The notes below the pieces were generated by a model. It did no database searches. It had not been told where the DNA came from and was given only the letters and a program-made list of their open reading frames with translations. The translations under genes and the position numbers were made by a program. A stretch of 18,980 nucleotides of DNA, from positions 1 through 18,980 of the forward strand of contig JAWOJB010000097.1 of NCBI GenBank assembly GCA_046484325.1. The letters run 5' to 3'. Shown here piece by piece: positions 1 to 7,113 of this stretch. Source of the stretch: JAWOJB01 sp046484325 (GTDB lineage Bacteria > Actinomycetota > Acidimicrobiia > Spongiisociales > ZC4RG35). Every line of letters starts with the position of its first letter. Positions within the stretch are counted from its first letter, which is position 1.

Positions 1-1860
1 GCCTCGGCGCTCACGCAAAACGCCGGGCACAACTGCGCCGCGCCCCAGGTGTTGGTGCTCGCCCAAGCCTGGGCCCTGCGTGACGACTTTGTCGCCCGGG
101 TCGAGCAGGCGATCGCCGCGAGCCCGCCGCGGATCTCCTACTACCCGGGCTCCTACAAACGCTGGCAAGAGTTCGTCGCCGACTACCCGCAGCACCGGGT
201 GATCGGGCGCAAGGGCAAGGGCGTGGTCCCGTGGACGCTGATCCCCGGCGTACCCATGAACAAGGGCGAGCGGGCCCTCAGCTGCGAGGGCTTTTGCGGC
301 GGCTGCGGGGAGGGAACCGTCGACACCACCACGCCCACCCCATCGAACACCACCACCACCCTCGCCACGACGACCACCACACAAGCCGAGCCCACCACCA
401 CCGCCCCAGTCGTCCTCTCCGGACCGCTGCTGGTTGCCAACCCGACGGGATGGGACGGCAACCTGGTCCGCCTCACGACCCTGGACGGGACGGCCGTCAC
501 CGAGCTCGCCACCGACCGCCATTGGCCGTGGGTCGAGCTCATCACCGGTGACGGCTCGGGTGGTCTGCTCGCCGTGGCCTCCCCGCCCCCGTTTCCCGCC
601 GGGGCGGTGATCCGGCTGGCTTCCGGGTCGCTCGAACCCGAGCTCGCCTACGTGCCGGAGCAGGGTTGGAGGGTGGTCGACGTCGACGCCCTGTTCGGGA
701 AGGACGGCCAGATCGCGCTGGTCGTGACCGAGCGGTCGGGGGAGGAGCGGCGGGAGACGATGGCCTCCGGAGAGACCGTCGACGAGTACCTGTGGGCCGC
801 ACGCGTCTGGCTCGTTCCGTCCGAGGGATCAGCCGTCCCGCTCGTCGAAGCAGGGGGGTTCGATTGGGTCGAACTCGGCGAGCTCTATGGACGCGCCGCG
901 GGCGATCCCTCCGTGGGGACCGTCTCGGTCGGCGGAGACCTCGTCGCCGTGCTCCGGCACGACGGATCCTCTCTGAGCGCCTGGATTGAGTTGTTCGATG
1001 CGACGGGCGAGATGGTCGAGGTATCGGACGGCCCGGCCCTGCGCTGGGAGTGCCAGGGGCTCCAGTTCGACGGGTTCACGCACCGTACGGAGTGCCGGGA
1101 GTTGGAGACCGCCGAGCTCTCCTCCGATGGCCGGTACCTGGTCACTCGAGGACGCCACGAAGGAGACGCTGTCGCCGTCGTGGTGTACCGGCTCGAGGAC
1201 GGCGCCGAGGTGGGGCGAATCGGCGGCGCCTGGGACCACCTGTTCGACGGCGACCGGACCATCCTCGCCCGCACCGGCGACGAACGCATGGTGGTCGCCA
1301 CGATCTCGGACTCGGGTCTCGAAGTGGATCAGCTCGACCTCGACCCGATGCAGGAGTGGCCAATGACCCTCCTCGCCGGCGTGACCCTCGACCCCCAGGC
1401 GTCGTGGATCGTCGCAGGGTCCCCGCCGGCGTGCTCGGCCGCCGGGATGGACCCCGACCTCCCGGCGATCGACGGCCTACCTCCCGAAGTCGAGGCGACC
1501 CGGCGCCGGATCGCCGAACTCGCCGTCGCCTGTGACTTCGCGGGGCTCGCCGATCTCGCCGCCCGGGACTCCGAGTTCATCATCTTCGGTGCATCGCCGT
1601 GCAACGAGGACCCGAGGATCACCGACCTGGATCCGGTCGGGCCCTGGTATCGGGCCGACCTCGGACAGGACAAGCTCCGCGTGCTGGTCGAGACCCTGGC
1701 CGGCTCACCCGAGCTCACGGAGCCCTGGCAGGGCGCGGGCTGGAGTGCGTTTCTGTGGCGAGGGCGTGACTACCTCACCGGCATCGCTCCCGACGGGACC
1801 TGGCGCATCGACTCCGTCTCGCCGACCGAGCCCTGCGAGACGATCTGGTGCACCTGCTGA
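1..1860 (+). CDS. 5'-partial chimeric ORF: aldehyde dehydrogenase fragment joined to a Thr-linked extracellular protein
   Basis: The frame is open from base 1, so the true start lies outside the window. The first ~100 residues look like the catalytic region of an actinobacterial aldehyde dehydrogenase: NAGHNCAAPQ with the likely nucleophile Cys at codon 12, then YYPGS, VPWTLIPGV and an E-x-FCG motif near codon 96-100. ALDHs continue well past this point, but here the frame moves at codons 100-106 (FCGGCGEG) into a Thr/Pro linker (codons ~108-135). About 480 residues follow that resemble an exported beta-propeller-like protein with repeated DG/GD turns and several Cys. Cys102 followed by a Thr linker is what the mature end of a lipoprotein looks like (compare the lipoprotein at 3036-3920), so the lipoprotein's signal peptide seems to have been replaced by ALDH sequence. 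I do not recognise the function of the second part. The stop is 1 nt from the convergent aminotransferase. Real fusion and assembly chimera are both possible. Confidence 0.6.
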   Translation, partial: ASALTQNAGHNCAAPQVLVLAQAWALRDDFVARVEQAIAASPPRISYYPGSYKRWQEFVADYPQHRVIGRKGKGVVPWTLIPGVPMNKGERALSCEGFCGGCGEGTVDTTTPTPSNTTTTLATTTTTQAEPTTTAPVVLSGPLLVANPTGWDGNLVRLTTLDGTAVTELATDRHWPWVELITGDGSGGLLAVASPPPFPAGAVIRLASGSLEPELAYVPEQGWRVVDVDALFGKDGQIALVVTERSGEERRETMASGETVDEYLWAARVWLVPSEGSAVPLVEAGGFDWVELGELYGRAAGDPSVGTVSVGGDLVAVLRHDGSSLSAWIELFDATGEMVEVSDGPALRWECQGLQFDGFTHRTECRELETAELSSDGRYLVTRGRHEGDAVAVVVYRLEDGAEVGRIGGAWDHLFDGDRTILARTGDERMVVATISDSGLEVDQLDLDPMQEWPMTLLAGVTLDPQASWIVAGSPPACSAAGMDPDLPAIDGLPPEVEATRRRIAELAVACDFAGLADLAARDSEFIIFGASPCNEDPRITDLDPVGPWYRADLGQDKLRVLVETLAGSPELTEPWQGAGWSAFLWRGRDYLTGIAPDGTWRIDSVSPTEPCETIWCTC

Positions 1861-1861
1861 C

Positions 1862-3016
1862 TCAGAGGACTCGCGCCAGCACCTCGCCGAGCCGCTGGTA
1901 GTCCTCGACCCGGTTGTACCGCTGGGCGGAGATCCGCAGCAGCCTCCGGCCGCCCCACCGGAACACCGGCACCTCGATCTGGTGCTCGTGACGGAGCCGG
2001 GAGGTGAGCGGGTCCAGCCCTCCCCCACCGGCCCCCGCCGGGCCGGGGAGGGGGAGCGAGGCCATCGAGCCGAGCATCGGGTCGGGCACGGGCGGATCGA
2101 TCGCCAGCCGCCGGGCGAGCTCGTCCCGGCCGGCCAGCACCAGCCCGTGGTTGGCCGCCATCACCGCCGGCGGCCCGGCGGGGTCGAGCGAGCCGAGGAA
2201 CCGGATCGCCGCCGGGACCGACAGCCAGGCCGAGGGGTCGTCGGTGCCGGTCCAGTCGAACAGCTCTCGGAACCGGGTGGACCCCTCGGGCACCGTGTTC
2301 CACCCGTGGCTCACGACCGGCGGCAGCATCCGGTCCCTCCACTCCTCGTGGACCCACAGGAACCCCGCGCCCCGGGCGGCACACAGCCACTTGTGGCAGT
2401 TGCCGGTGTAGAACGAGGCACCCAGCGCCTCCACCTTCAGCGGGAGCATCCCGGGGGCGTGGGCGCCGTCGACGAGGACCGGCACCCGGGGCTCGAGCTC
2501 CCCCACGATCCGGTCCACCGGGAGCACCAGCGCCGTCGGCGAGGTGACATGGTCGATCACCGCCAGCCGGGTCCGGTCGGTCACCTTCGACAGCACGGCC
2601 TCCACCATCTCGTCCGGACGGGCCACGGGGAACGGCAATGGGGCCGTGATCACCGACGCCCCGGTCCGCAGGGCGGTCACCTCGGCGGCGTTGCGGCAGG
2701 CGTTGTAGCCGTGGTCGGTCTGGAGGATCTCGTCGCCCGGCTCGAGCAGGGGCTCGATCGACCGGAGAACGGCGTTCACCCCCTCGGTGGCGTTGCGGAC
2801 GAACACCAGCCCGGCCGGGTCGGCCGCCACGAAGCCGGCGAGCTCGCCACGGGCGGCGGCCAGAGCCGGGCGATACGTCTCCTCGACGAAGGCGACGGGG
2901 TTGGCCTCGAACCGGGCCTGCCAGCGGTGGACCTGGTCGAGCACCGGTCGGGGGCACGCCCCGAACGACCCGTGGTTGAGATAGGTGAGGTCGGGGTCGA
3001 GCAGCCAGGGATCCAC
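1862..3016 (-). CDS. Class V PLP-dependent aminotransferase (isopenicillin-N-epimerase-like / cysteine-desulfurase fold)
   Basis: Predicted 384-residue cytoplasmic PLP enzyme of the fold-type I, class V family. Visible motifs are the N-terminal TYLNHGSFG (residues 11-19), RNATEGVNAVLR (74-85), HGYNACRN (102-109), the cofactor-binding LVDGAHAPG with Asp183, and the Schiff-base lysine in GNCHKW (Lys209). This pattern fits the isopenicillin-N-epimerase-like branch, whose members are mostly of unknown substrate; racemase, lyase or aminotransferase activity cannot be told apart here. I chose GTG at 3016 because homologs begin just before WLLDPDLTYLNHG and because it sits 19 nt after the stop of the upstream peptidase gene. 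The alternative GTG at 3091 would add 25 residues and overlap that gene by 56 nt. No strong Shine-Dalgarno is visible at either, so translation may be coupled to the upstream gene. Confidence 0.88.
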   Translation of the reverse strand: MDPWLLDPDLTYLNHGSFGACPRPVLDQVHRWQARFEANPVAFVEETYRPALAAARGELAGFVAADPAGLVFVRNATEGVNAVLRSIEPLLEPGDEILQTDHGYNACRNAAEVTALRTGASVITAPLPFPVARPDEMVEAVLSKVTDRTRLAVIDHVTSPTALVLPVDRIVGELEPRVPVLVDGAHAPGMLPLKVEALGASFYTGNCHKWLCAARGAGFLWVHEEWRDRMLPPVVSHGWNTVPEGSTRFRELFDWTGTDDPSAWLSVPAAIRFLGSLDPAGPPAVMAANHGLVLAGRDELARRLAIDPPVPDPMLGSMASLPLPGPAGAGGGGLDPLTSRLRHEHQIEVPVFRWGGRRLLRISAQRYNRVEDYQRLGEVLARVL

Positions 3017-3035
3017 CGCCGCCGGAGGGTACCGG

Positions 3036-3920
3036 TCAGCGGCCGTTCGACGAGAAGTGATGGAGGTCGGTGAGCGTGCGCCAGGTACCACCCCAGGTCC
3101 AGCCGATCTCGGCGAACGCCGCGGTGACGGCGTCGCCCTCGAAGATCATGCCGGGGCGCACCCAGTCGCGATCGAGGTAGGAGCCGGCCAGCTCGGGGAG
3201 GGTCACCTCGCCCTTCCGGTACGGGTTCTGGAAGGGATTGACGTCGACGGCCAGCCCGTAGGCGTGCTGCGACCAGGTCGACGTCGTTCCCACCACCGGA
3301 CGGCACACGAAGCCCGTGGTCACGTTGCCGTCCCCGGTGGGCGGCAGGTCGAGCTCCTCGGCGGCGATCACCCGCATCTCCTCGATCGGGAAACGGGCCT
3401 CGAAGAGCCGGGCGAACACCTGCACCACGTCGTCGGCCACGGTCTCGTGGACGATCAGCTCCCCGGTGTGAGCGGCCCCGTCGAACCCCCAGAAGGACAC
3501 CGTGAGGTAGCGGACCTCTTCGAGCGTCACCGGGCACCCGGGCCGCCACGTCGACCGGGCCGCCACCTCGGCGGAGACCGTCGTGATGGAGGCGGCGAAC
3601 CGGTCGCCGGTGGGAGGGGGGAGCCGGTCGGCGGCGGTGATCGCCCGTTCCCGAAGGGCAGGCGGGGTCTCCCAGGGCCCTGGGCCGGTCAGCACCACCT
3701 CGCCGAGCGGATAACCGGGATCGGCGATCGTGGTCGAGGTGCTCGAGGTGGCCGGCGGTGCGGTGGTGGTCGTCGTGGTGGATGTCGTCAGCGGCGGACC
3801 CCCCGGGGCCGGCCCGGCCTCGAGGGCCGGGAGGGTCTCAGGCATCGAGCAGGACGCGAGCAGCAGGGCGGTGGCGACGGCCGCCCGGAGCAGCGGGATG
3901 CAGGCCGGCGGGGTGGACAC
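3036..3920 (-). CDS. M15-family (VanY/D-Ala-D-Ala carboxypeptidase-like) lipoprotein
   Basis: Predicted 294-residue exported lipoprotein. The N-terminus has a hydrophobic signal (residues ~8-23) ending in a lipobox LLLASC, so Cys24 should be lipidated and the protein tethered outside the membrane. A Ser/Thr/Pro linker follows (~45-66). The C-terminal domain carries the M15 metallopeptidase zinc signature SQHAYGLAVD (His219, Asp226) and the late WRTLTDLHHFS (His287/288), as in D-alanyl-D-alanine carboxypeptidases and related LD-peptidases that trim peptidoglycan stems. The GTG at 3920 was chosen because it begins the signal peptide; open frame upstream to 4169 is Arg/Pro-rich and overlaps the divergent gene. 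A TATCCT -10 box lies 7 nt before this GTG, which suggests a leaderless mRNA. The aminotransferase gene follows after a short gap, so the two are probably cotranscribed. Confidence 0.88.
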   Translation of the reverse strand: MSTPPACIPLLRAAVATALLLASCSMPETLPALEAGPAPGGPPLTTSTTTTTTAPPATSSTSTTIADPGYPLGEVVLTGPGPWETPPALRERAITAADRLPPPTGDRFAASITTVSAEVAARSTWRPGCPVTLEEVRYLTVSFWGFDGAAHTGELIVHETVADDVVQVFARLFEARFPIEEMRVIAAEELDLPPTGDGNVTTGFVCRPVVGTTSTWSQHAYGLAVDVNPFQNPYRKGEVTLPELAGSYLDRDWVRPGMIFEGDAVTAAFAEIGWTWGGTWRTLTDLHHFSSNGR

Positions 3921-3927
3921 GCTTCCG

Positions 3928-3933
3928 AGGATA
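3928..3933 (-). promoter_or_regulatory. Putative leaderless -10 box (TATCCT) of the M15 lipoprotein gene
   Basis: TATCCT on the minus strand ends 7 nt before the GTG at 3920, so transcription would begin at or next to the start codon. No clear -35 hexamer is visible. Confidence 0.5.
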
Positions 3934-3958
3934 CGGGCCACCCGGACGTGTGCCCCCG

Positions 3959-3964
3959 TAGCCT
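3959..3964 (+). promoter_or_regulatory. Putative leaderless -10 box (TAGCCT) of the membrane hydrolase gene
   Basis: TAGCCT occupies exactly -12 to -7 relative to the GTG at 3971, the classic TANNNT position for leaderless transcripts in actinobacteria. There is no Shine-Dalgarno before that GTG. It faces the oppositely oriented -10 box at 3928-3933. Confidence 0.5.
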
Positions 3965-3970
3965 TGACCC

Positions 3971-6058
3971 GTGGCGTCGAACCCGCCCACCGGACCGGGC
4001 CACGTGGAGCTTCGGATTCACGGTGTCTCGGGCTCGCCCCCCGAGCAGGTGCTCGGTGGCGACACCGATCTGGTCGAGGGCACCGGGCGGTCCGGGTTCC
4101 ACCGGCTCCGGGACGCCGCCGACGGTCCGCTCGAGGCGTACTCGTGGGGCGGCATGACCTCGGGGTCACGCTGGTCGGCGCTGTGGGTCCTCATGCTCCC
4201 GTTCGCCGTGGTGAACGTGGCCGGCTGGATGACCACCCGTCTCACGCCGGTGCGGATGGCCGCCCACGTGGTGGTGGTCCGCAGTTTCGGCCTCCTGCTC
4301 ACCGGGGTCTACGCCCTCTCGGCGGTGGCGGTGTTCGTCGACCTCGGGGCCTATCGCCGGGTGTGGCGGCTCTGGTCGTGGCTGCCCGACCCGGTGCTGC
4401 GGGGTCTCGCCGGCGGCGTGCTGGCGCTCACCCTCCCGGTGGTCACCGGCCTGCTGGCCGGTCGCAGCCGGAGGCGGAACGAGGCGGCCGGCGTCGCCGA
4501 GACGACCGGACGGGACCCCATCCGGCAGGCACGGCTAGGAGGCGACCCTCCGCTGTGGAACGCACCCTGGACGGTCGAGGCGCTCGGCGCCGCCCACCTC
4601 ACCTTCGCCATCGGGGTCTCCACCGCCGTGCTCGGGCACGCGGGTGGCGAGCTGGGGGGTCCCGGACCGGTCTGGCTGCACCGGGTCGGCGAGATCGGCG
4701 GGATCCTGCTCGTCACCGCCGGCGCCGGTCTCCTGGTGGCTTACAGCCTCTTCCCGGTGCGCCTGGCGGGAGTCGCCCGCCTGAACCGGGCGGCCGGCTG
4801 GTGGCTGTTCGTCGGAGCGGCCGGCGGAGCCGCGGTGGCCGCCATGGCGCTCTCCCTCCCCGTCACCGTGACCGCGTCCGCGCCGGCGCTCCCGGGCCTC
4901 ACCACCGCCTTCGGACTGACCATCGGCGGGCTCGTGGTGGTGTGGCTGATCCACCTGCTGGTGACACGGCGGGGTGGGCTCGGGCGCCGGGCGCCGTCCT
5001 CGACGTTTCTCGTGGTGGGCGCCGGCATGCTGCTGTCGTTCGCCGCCGGGGTGGCCCGGCTTGTGGCCGGTCGCCGCTTCCCCGAGGCCTACCTGATCGA
5101 CCACCTGGCCCTCGCCTTCGCCGCCGTGCTCGTGCTCGAGGCTCTGGTGGCCCTCGGGGTCTGGCTCCGGGCGGGGAAGGCGCGCACCCCGGACGAGGTG
5201 TCAGAGGCGGCATCCGTGGCCGCTCCCACCCGGCTCCTCCGGTTGCGGCGGGCCGCCGGCCACCTCCCGGTCCTGTATCCGGTGGCGGCTCTCGCCCCAC
5301 CGCTGTGGGTGATGGCCCTGCCGGTCCTGGCGGCGGCCTGTCCGGGGTTCACCCCGCTTCCCATGGTCTTCCGGTGTCCGGCGGTCCCGGTGATCGGACC
5401 GATCGCCTTCCCGGGAACCACCGGGGGGCTCGTGTACGACGTGGCCGCCATCGTGGCGGTGGCAGGACCGGCGCTGGCGCTGCTCCTGTACCTGCTCCGG
5501 GGCCCCGGGAGCCTGCAGCTCCGCCGCCGGGTCGGGATCGTCTGGGATGTGGCCACCTTCTGGCCTCGCTGGTACCACCCGTGGGGCCCGCCGCCCTACC
5601 CGGAGACCGCGATCGCCGACCTCGCCGGGCGCATCGACCTGCTCGCGGCGACCCGGCCGGTGGTGGTGTCGGGCCACAGCCAGGGCTCGGTGCTGGCAGT
5701 CCCGGCGATCCTCGCCGCCTCCCCGGCCGAAGTCGCCTTCCTGAGCCACGGCTCGCCGCTCCACCGCTTCTACGCCGGCCTGTTCCCTGGTCACGTCGAC
5801 GCCGATCTCATCGACCGGGTCGTATCCAGGTGCAGACGGGGCTGGGCCAACCTCTATCGGGCGACCGATCCGATCGGCGGTCCGATCGGGCATCCGCCCG
5901 TCGGGGACGTCCTCGTGGGCGAGCCGCTGCCCGACGGTCGCCTTGGGGGGCACTCGAGGTACGAGGCCTCGCCGGGGTACCTGGCTGCGATCGCCGCCGC
6001 CATCAGTCCGGTCAGCCCGCCGCCCCCAGCGGGGCGGCGAGACGGTGGCGGATGGTGA
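3971..6058 (+). CDS. Polytopic membrane protein with a split alpha/beta-hydrolase (lipase/esterase-like) domain
   Basis: Predicted 695 residues. The N-terminus has ELRIHGVSGSPPE (13-25), which resembles the oxyanion-hole strand (HGxxG-like) of serine hydrolases. Residues ~68-510 hold about ten hydrophobic stretches separated by short charged loops. After them comes a soluble segment with a nucleophile elbow GHSQGS (568-573, Ser570), SHGSPLHRFY (592-601), ATDPIGGPIG (631-640, Asp633) and GHSRYE (660-665, His661); Ser570/Asp633/His661 is my guess at the triad. The layout suggests an alpha/beta-hydrolase core interrupted by a membrane domain, so activity on lipids or envelope esters is plausible but not shown. 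The GTG at 3971 is supported by the start of the HGV motif and by the -10 box 6 nt upstream. The 3' end overlaps the convergent FMN reductase gene by 47 nt. Confidence 0.75.
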   Translation: MASNPPTGPGHVELRIHGVSGSPPEQVLGGDTDLVEGTGRSGFHRLRDAADGPLEAYSWGGMTSGSRWSALWVLMLPFAVVNVAGWMTTRLTPVRMAAHVVVVRSFGLLLTGVYALSAVAVFVDLGAYRRVWRLWSWLPDPVLRGLAGGVLALTLPVVTGLLAGRSRRRNEAAGVAETTGRDPIRQARLGGDPPLWNAPWTVEALGAAHLTFAIGVSTAVLGHAGGELGGPGPVWLHRVGEIGGILLVTAGAGLLVAYSLFPVRLAGVARLNRAAGWWLFVGAAGGAAVAAMALSLPVTVTASAPALPGLTTAFGLTIGGLVVVWLIHLLVTRRGGLGRRAPSSTFLVVGAGMLLSFAAGVARLVAGRRFPEAYLIDHLALAFAAVLVLEALVALGVWLRAGKARTPDEVSEAASVAAPTRLLRLRRAAGHLPVLYPVAALAPPLWVMALPVLAAACPGFTPLPMVFRCPAVPVIGPIAFPGTTGGLVYDVAAIVAVAGPALALLLYLLRGPGSLQLRRRVGIVWDVATFWPRWYHPWGPPPYPETAIADLAGRIDLLAATRPVVVSGHSQGSVLAVPAILAASPAEVAFLSHGSPLHRFYAGLFPGHVDADLIDRVVSRCRRGWANLYRATDPIGGPIGHPPVGDVLVGEPLPDGRLGGHSRYEASPGYLAAIAAAISPVSPPPPAGRRDGGGW

Positions 6059-6590
6059 AGACGACCAGCTCGGCGACCAGATGGCCGATCCGTTCCCCCA
6101 GCATCGGATCGCGCAGGCGGAGGTGCTCGTCGAACTGGGCAGAGGCTCCCGCCACCAAGATCTCGGGCCCGGGGAGGACGTGCACCCGGTTGTGCATGAG
6201 GATCTCGCGGAGGTGCAACTGGGCGCGAGCGGTGCCGAGCCTGCCGCCTGCTCCCATGATGGCGGCCGGCTTGCCGTCCAGCGGCGACGCCGGCCCCCGA
6301 CTCGCCCAGTCGATGGCGTTCTTGAGGGCGGCGGTCACCGAGTAGTTGTACTCGGGGGTGGCGATGAGGAGGGCGTCGGCCCCGGCCAGGCCGGCCCTGA
6401 ACCGCCGGACCGAATCCGGCGATCCGGCGGCCTCGAGGTCGGCATCGAAGAAGGGGAGATCGCGAATCGGGAGGATCTCCATCGTGGCGGCTTCGGGGAG
6501 ACGGGATGCCGCCTCCCGCACCAGCGCCGAGTTGTATGACCCTCTGCGGAGGCTGCCGGAGATGGCGGCGATGTGGACGGGGGTGGGCAT
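6012..6590 (-). CDS. NADPH-dependent FMN reductase family protein
   Basis: Predicted 192-residue flavodoxin-fold oxidoreductase. The FMN phosphate loop is GSLRRGSYN (12-20) after the first beta strand IAAIS, and the second family hallmark is PEYNYSVTAALKNAIDWASR (79-98), where PEYN(Y/H)S contacts the isoalloxazine ring. Length is normal for the family (about 180-200 residues). These enzymes reduce FMN, quinones, azo compounds or chromate using NAD(P)H; the substrate here is not determinable. ATG 6590 was preferred over the GTG/ATG region up to 6620 because it directly precedes the first strand and has GGGA 7 nt upstream. It lies 58 nt downstream of the GNAT gene on the same strand and may belong to the ligase-GNAT unit. 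Its end overlaps the convergent hydrolase gene. Confidence 0.92.
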   Translation of the reverse strand: MPTPVHIAAISGSLRRGSYNSALVREAASRLPEAATMEILPIRDLPFFDADLEAAGSPDSVRRFRAGLAGADALLIATPEYNYSVTAALKNAIDWASRGPASPLDGKPAAIMGAGGRLGTARAQLHLREILMHNRVHVLPGPEILVAGASAQFDEHLRLRDPMLGERIGHLVAELVVFTIRHRLAAPLGAAG

Positions 6591-6648
6591 GAGAAATCCC
6601 GGCTCGGTTGCACTCTGCAACGACCGGCTCCGGTCGGCTATTCCGGGG

Positions 6649-7113
6649 TCACCCGTCCTCTTCGAGGCGGCGGTCGTAGACCTCGAATCCGAGGGTCCGA
6701 TAGGTGGCGACGGCGGGTGGGCTGTCCTCCCATGCGTCCACCCTCGCCTCCGTCATCCCTAGCGAGTGGAAGCGGTCACATGCCCGCTCCATGAGCGCCG
6801 AGGCGAGCCCGCGTCGCCGGTACTCGGGAACGACGGCCACGACGGAGACGTAGCCGTGGCCGGCCCTCGGGAACGAGACCAAGAACCCCACTGCCGTCCC
6901 CGACACCGGGTCGCGGGCTACGAAGACCCCGGAGGGATCGAACTCGTCGAACTCCTCCCAGTTCGGCGGCCATGGGTTGCGGCCGAAGGCGGCCGCGAAC
7001 AGTCGGGGGATCACCTGCCGGTGGAGATCGGGGTCGTACGGCACGACCCACGGACAGGCCGGTCGGCCACCCGGCTTGATGTCCCTTCGCATCCTGAGGA
7101 GGAAGCGCCTCAC
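6649..7113 (-). CDS. GNAT-family N-acetyltransferase
   Basis: Predicted 154-residue acyl-CoA-dependent acyltransferase. The acetyl-CoA pyrophosphate loop is VVAVVPEYRRRGLASALM (91-108), with the Q/RxxGxA element as RRRGLA (99-104). The C-terminal ATYRTLGFEVYDRR (136-149) is the usual GNAT motif B. Acceptor substrate unknown. The GTG start at 7113 overlaps the ligase stop as GTGA, and GGAGG sits very close to it; ATG 7092 is an alternative start that removes 7 residues and has no better ribosome site. Overlap with the ATP-grasp ligase implies translational coupling and a shared process, for example N-acetylation of the ligase product or detoxification, but this is inference. Confidence 0.88.
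   Translation of the reverse strand: MRRFLLRMRRDIKPGGRPACPWVVPYDPDLHRQVIPRLFAAAFGRNPWPPNWEEFDEFDPSGVFVARDPVSGTAVGFLVSFPRAGHGYVSVVAVVPEYRRRGLASALMERACDRFHSLGMTEARVDAWEDSPPAVATYRTLGFEVYDRRLEEDG

Noticed and set aside
3921..4169. N-terminal extension of the M15 lipoprotein to 4169
   Set aside because: The extension is Arg/Pro-rich, overlaps the divergent gene, and would place the signal peptide and lipobox about 80 residues inside the protein.
3730..6345. Very long plus-strand open frame (over 800 codons) overlapping the membrane hydrolase
   Set aside because: The translation is Arg/Gly/Pro/Ala low-complexity with no motifs; it is an out-of-frame shadow typical of GC-rich DNA. The 3971-6058 frame has membrane helices and a hydrolase motif.
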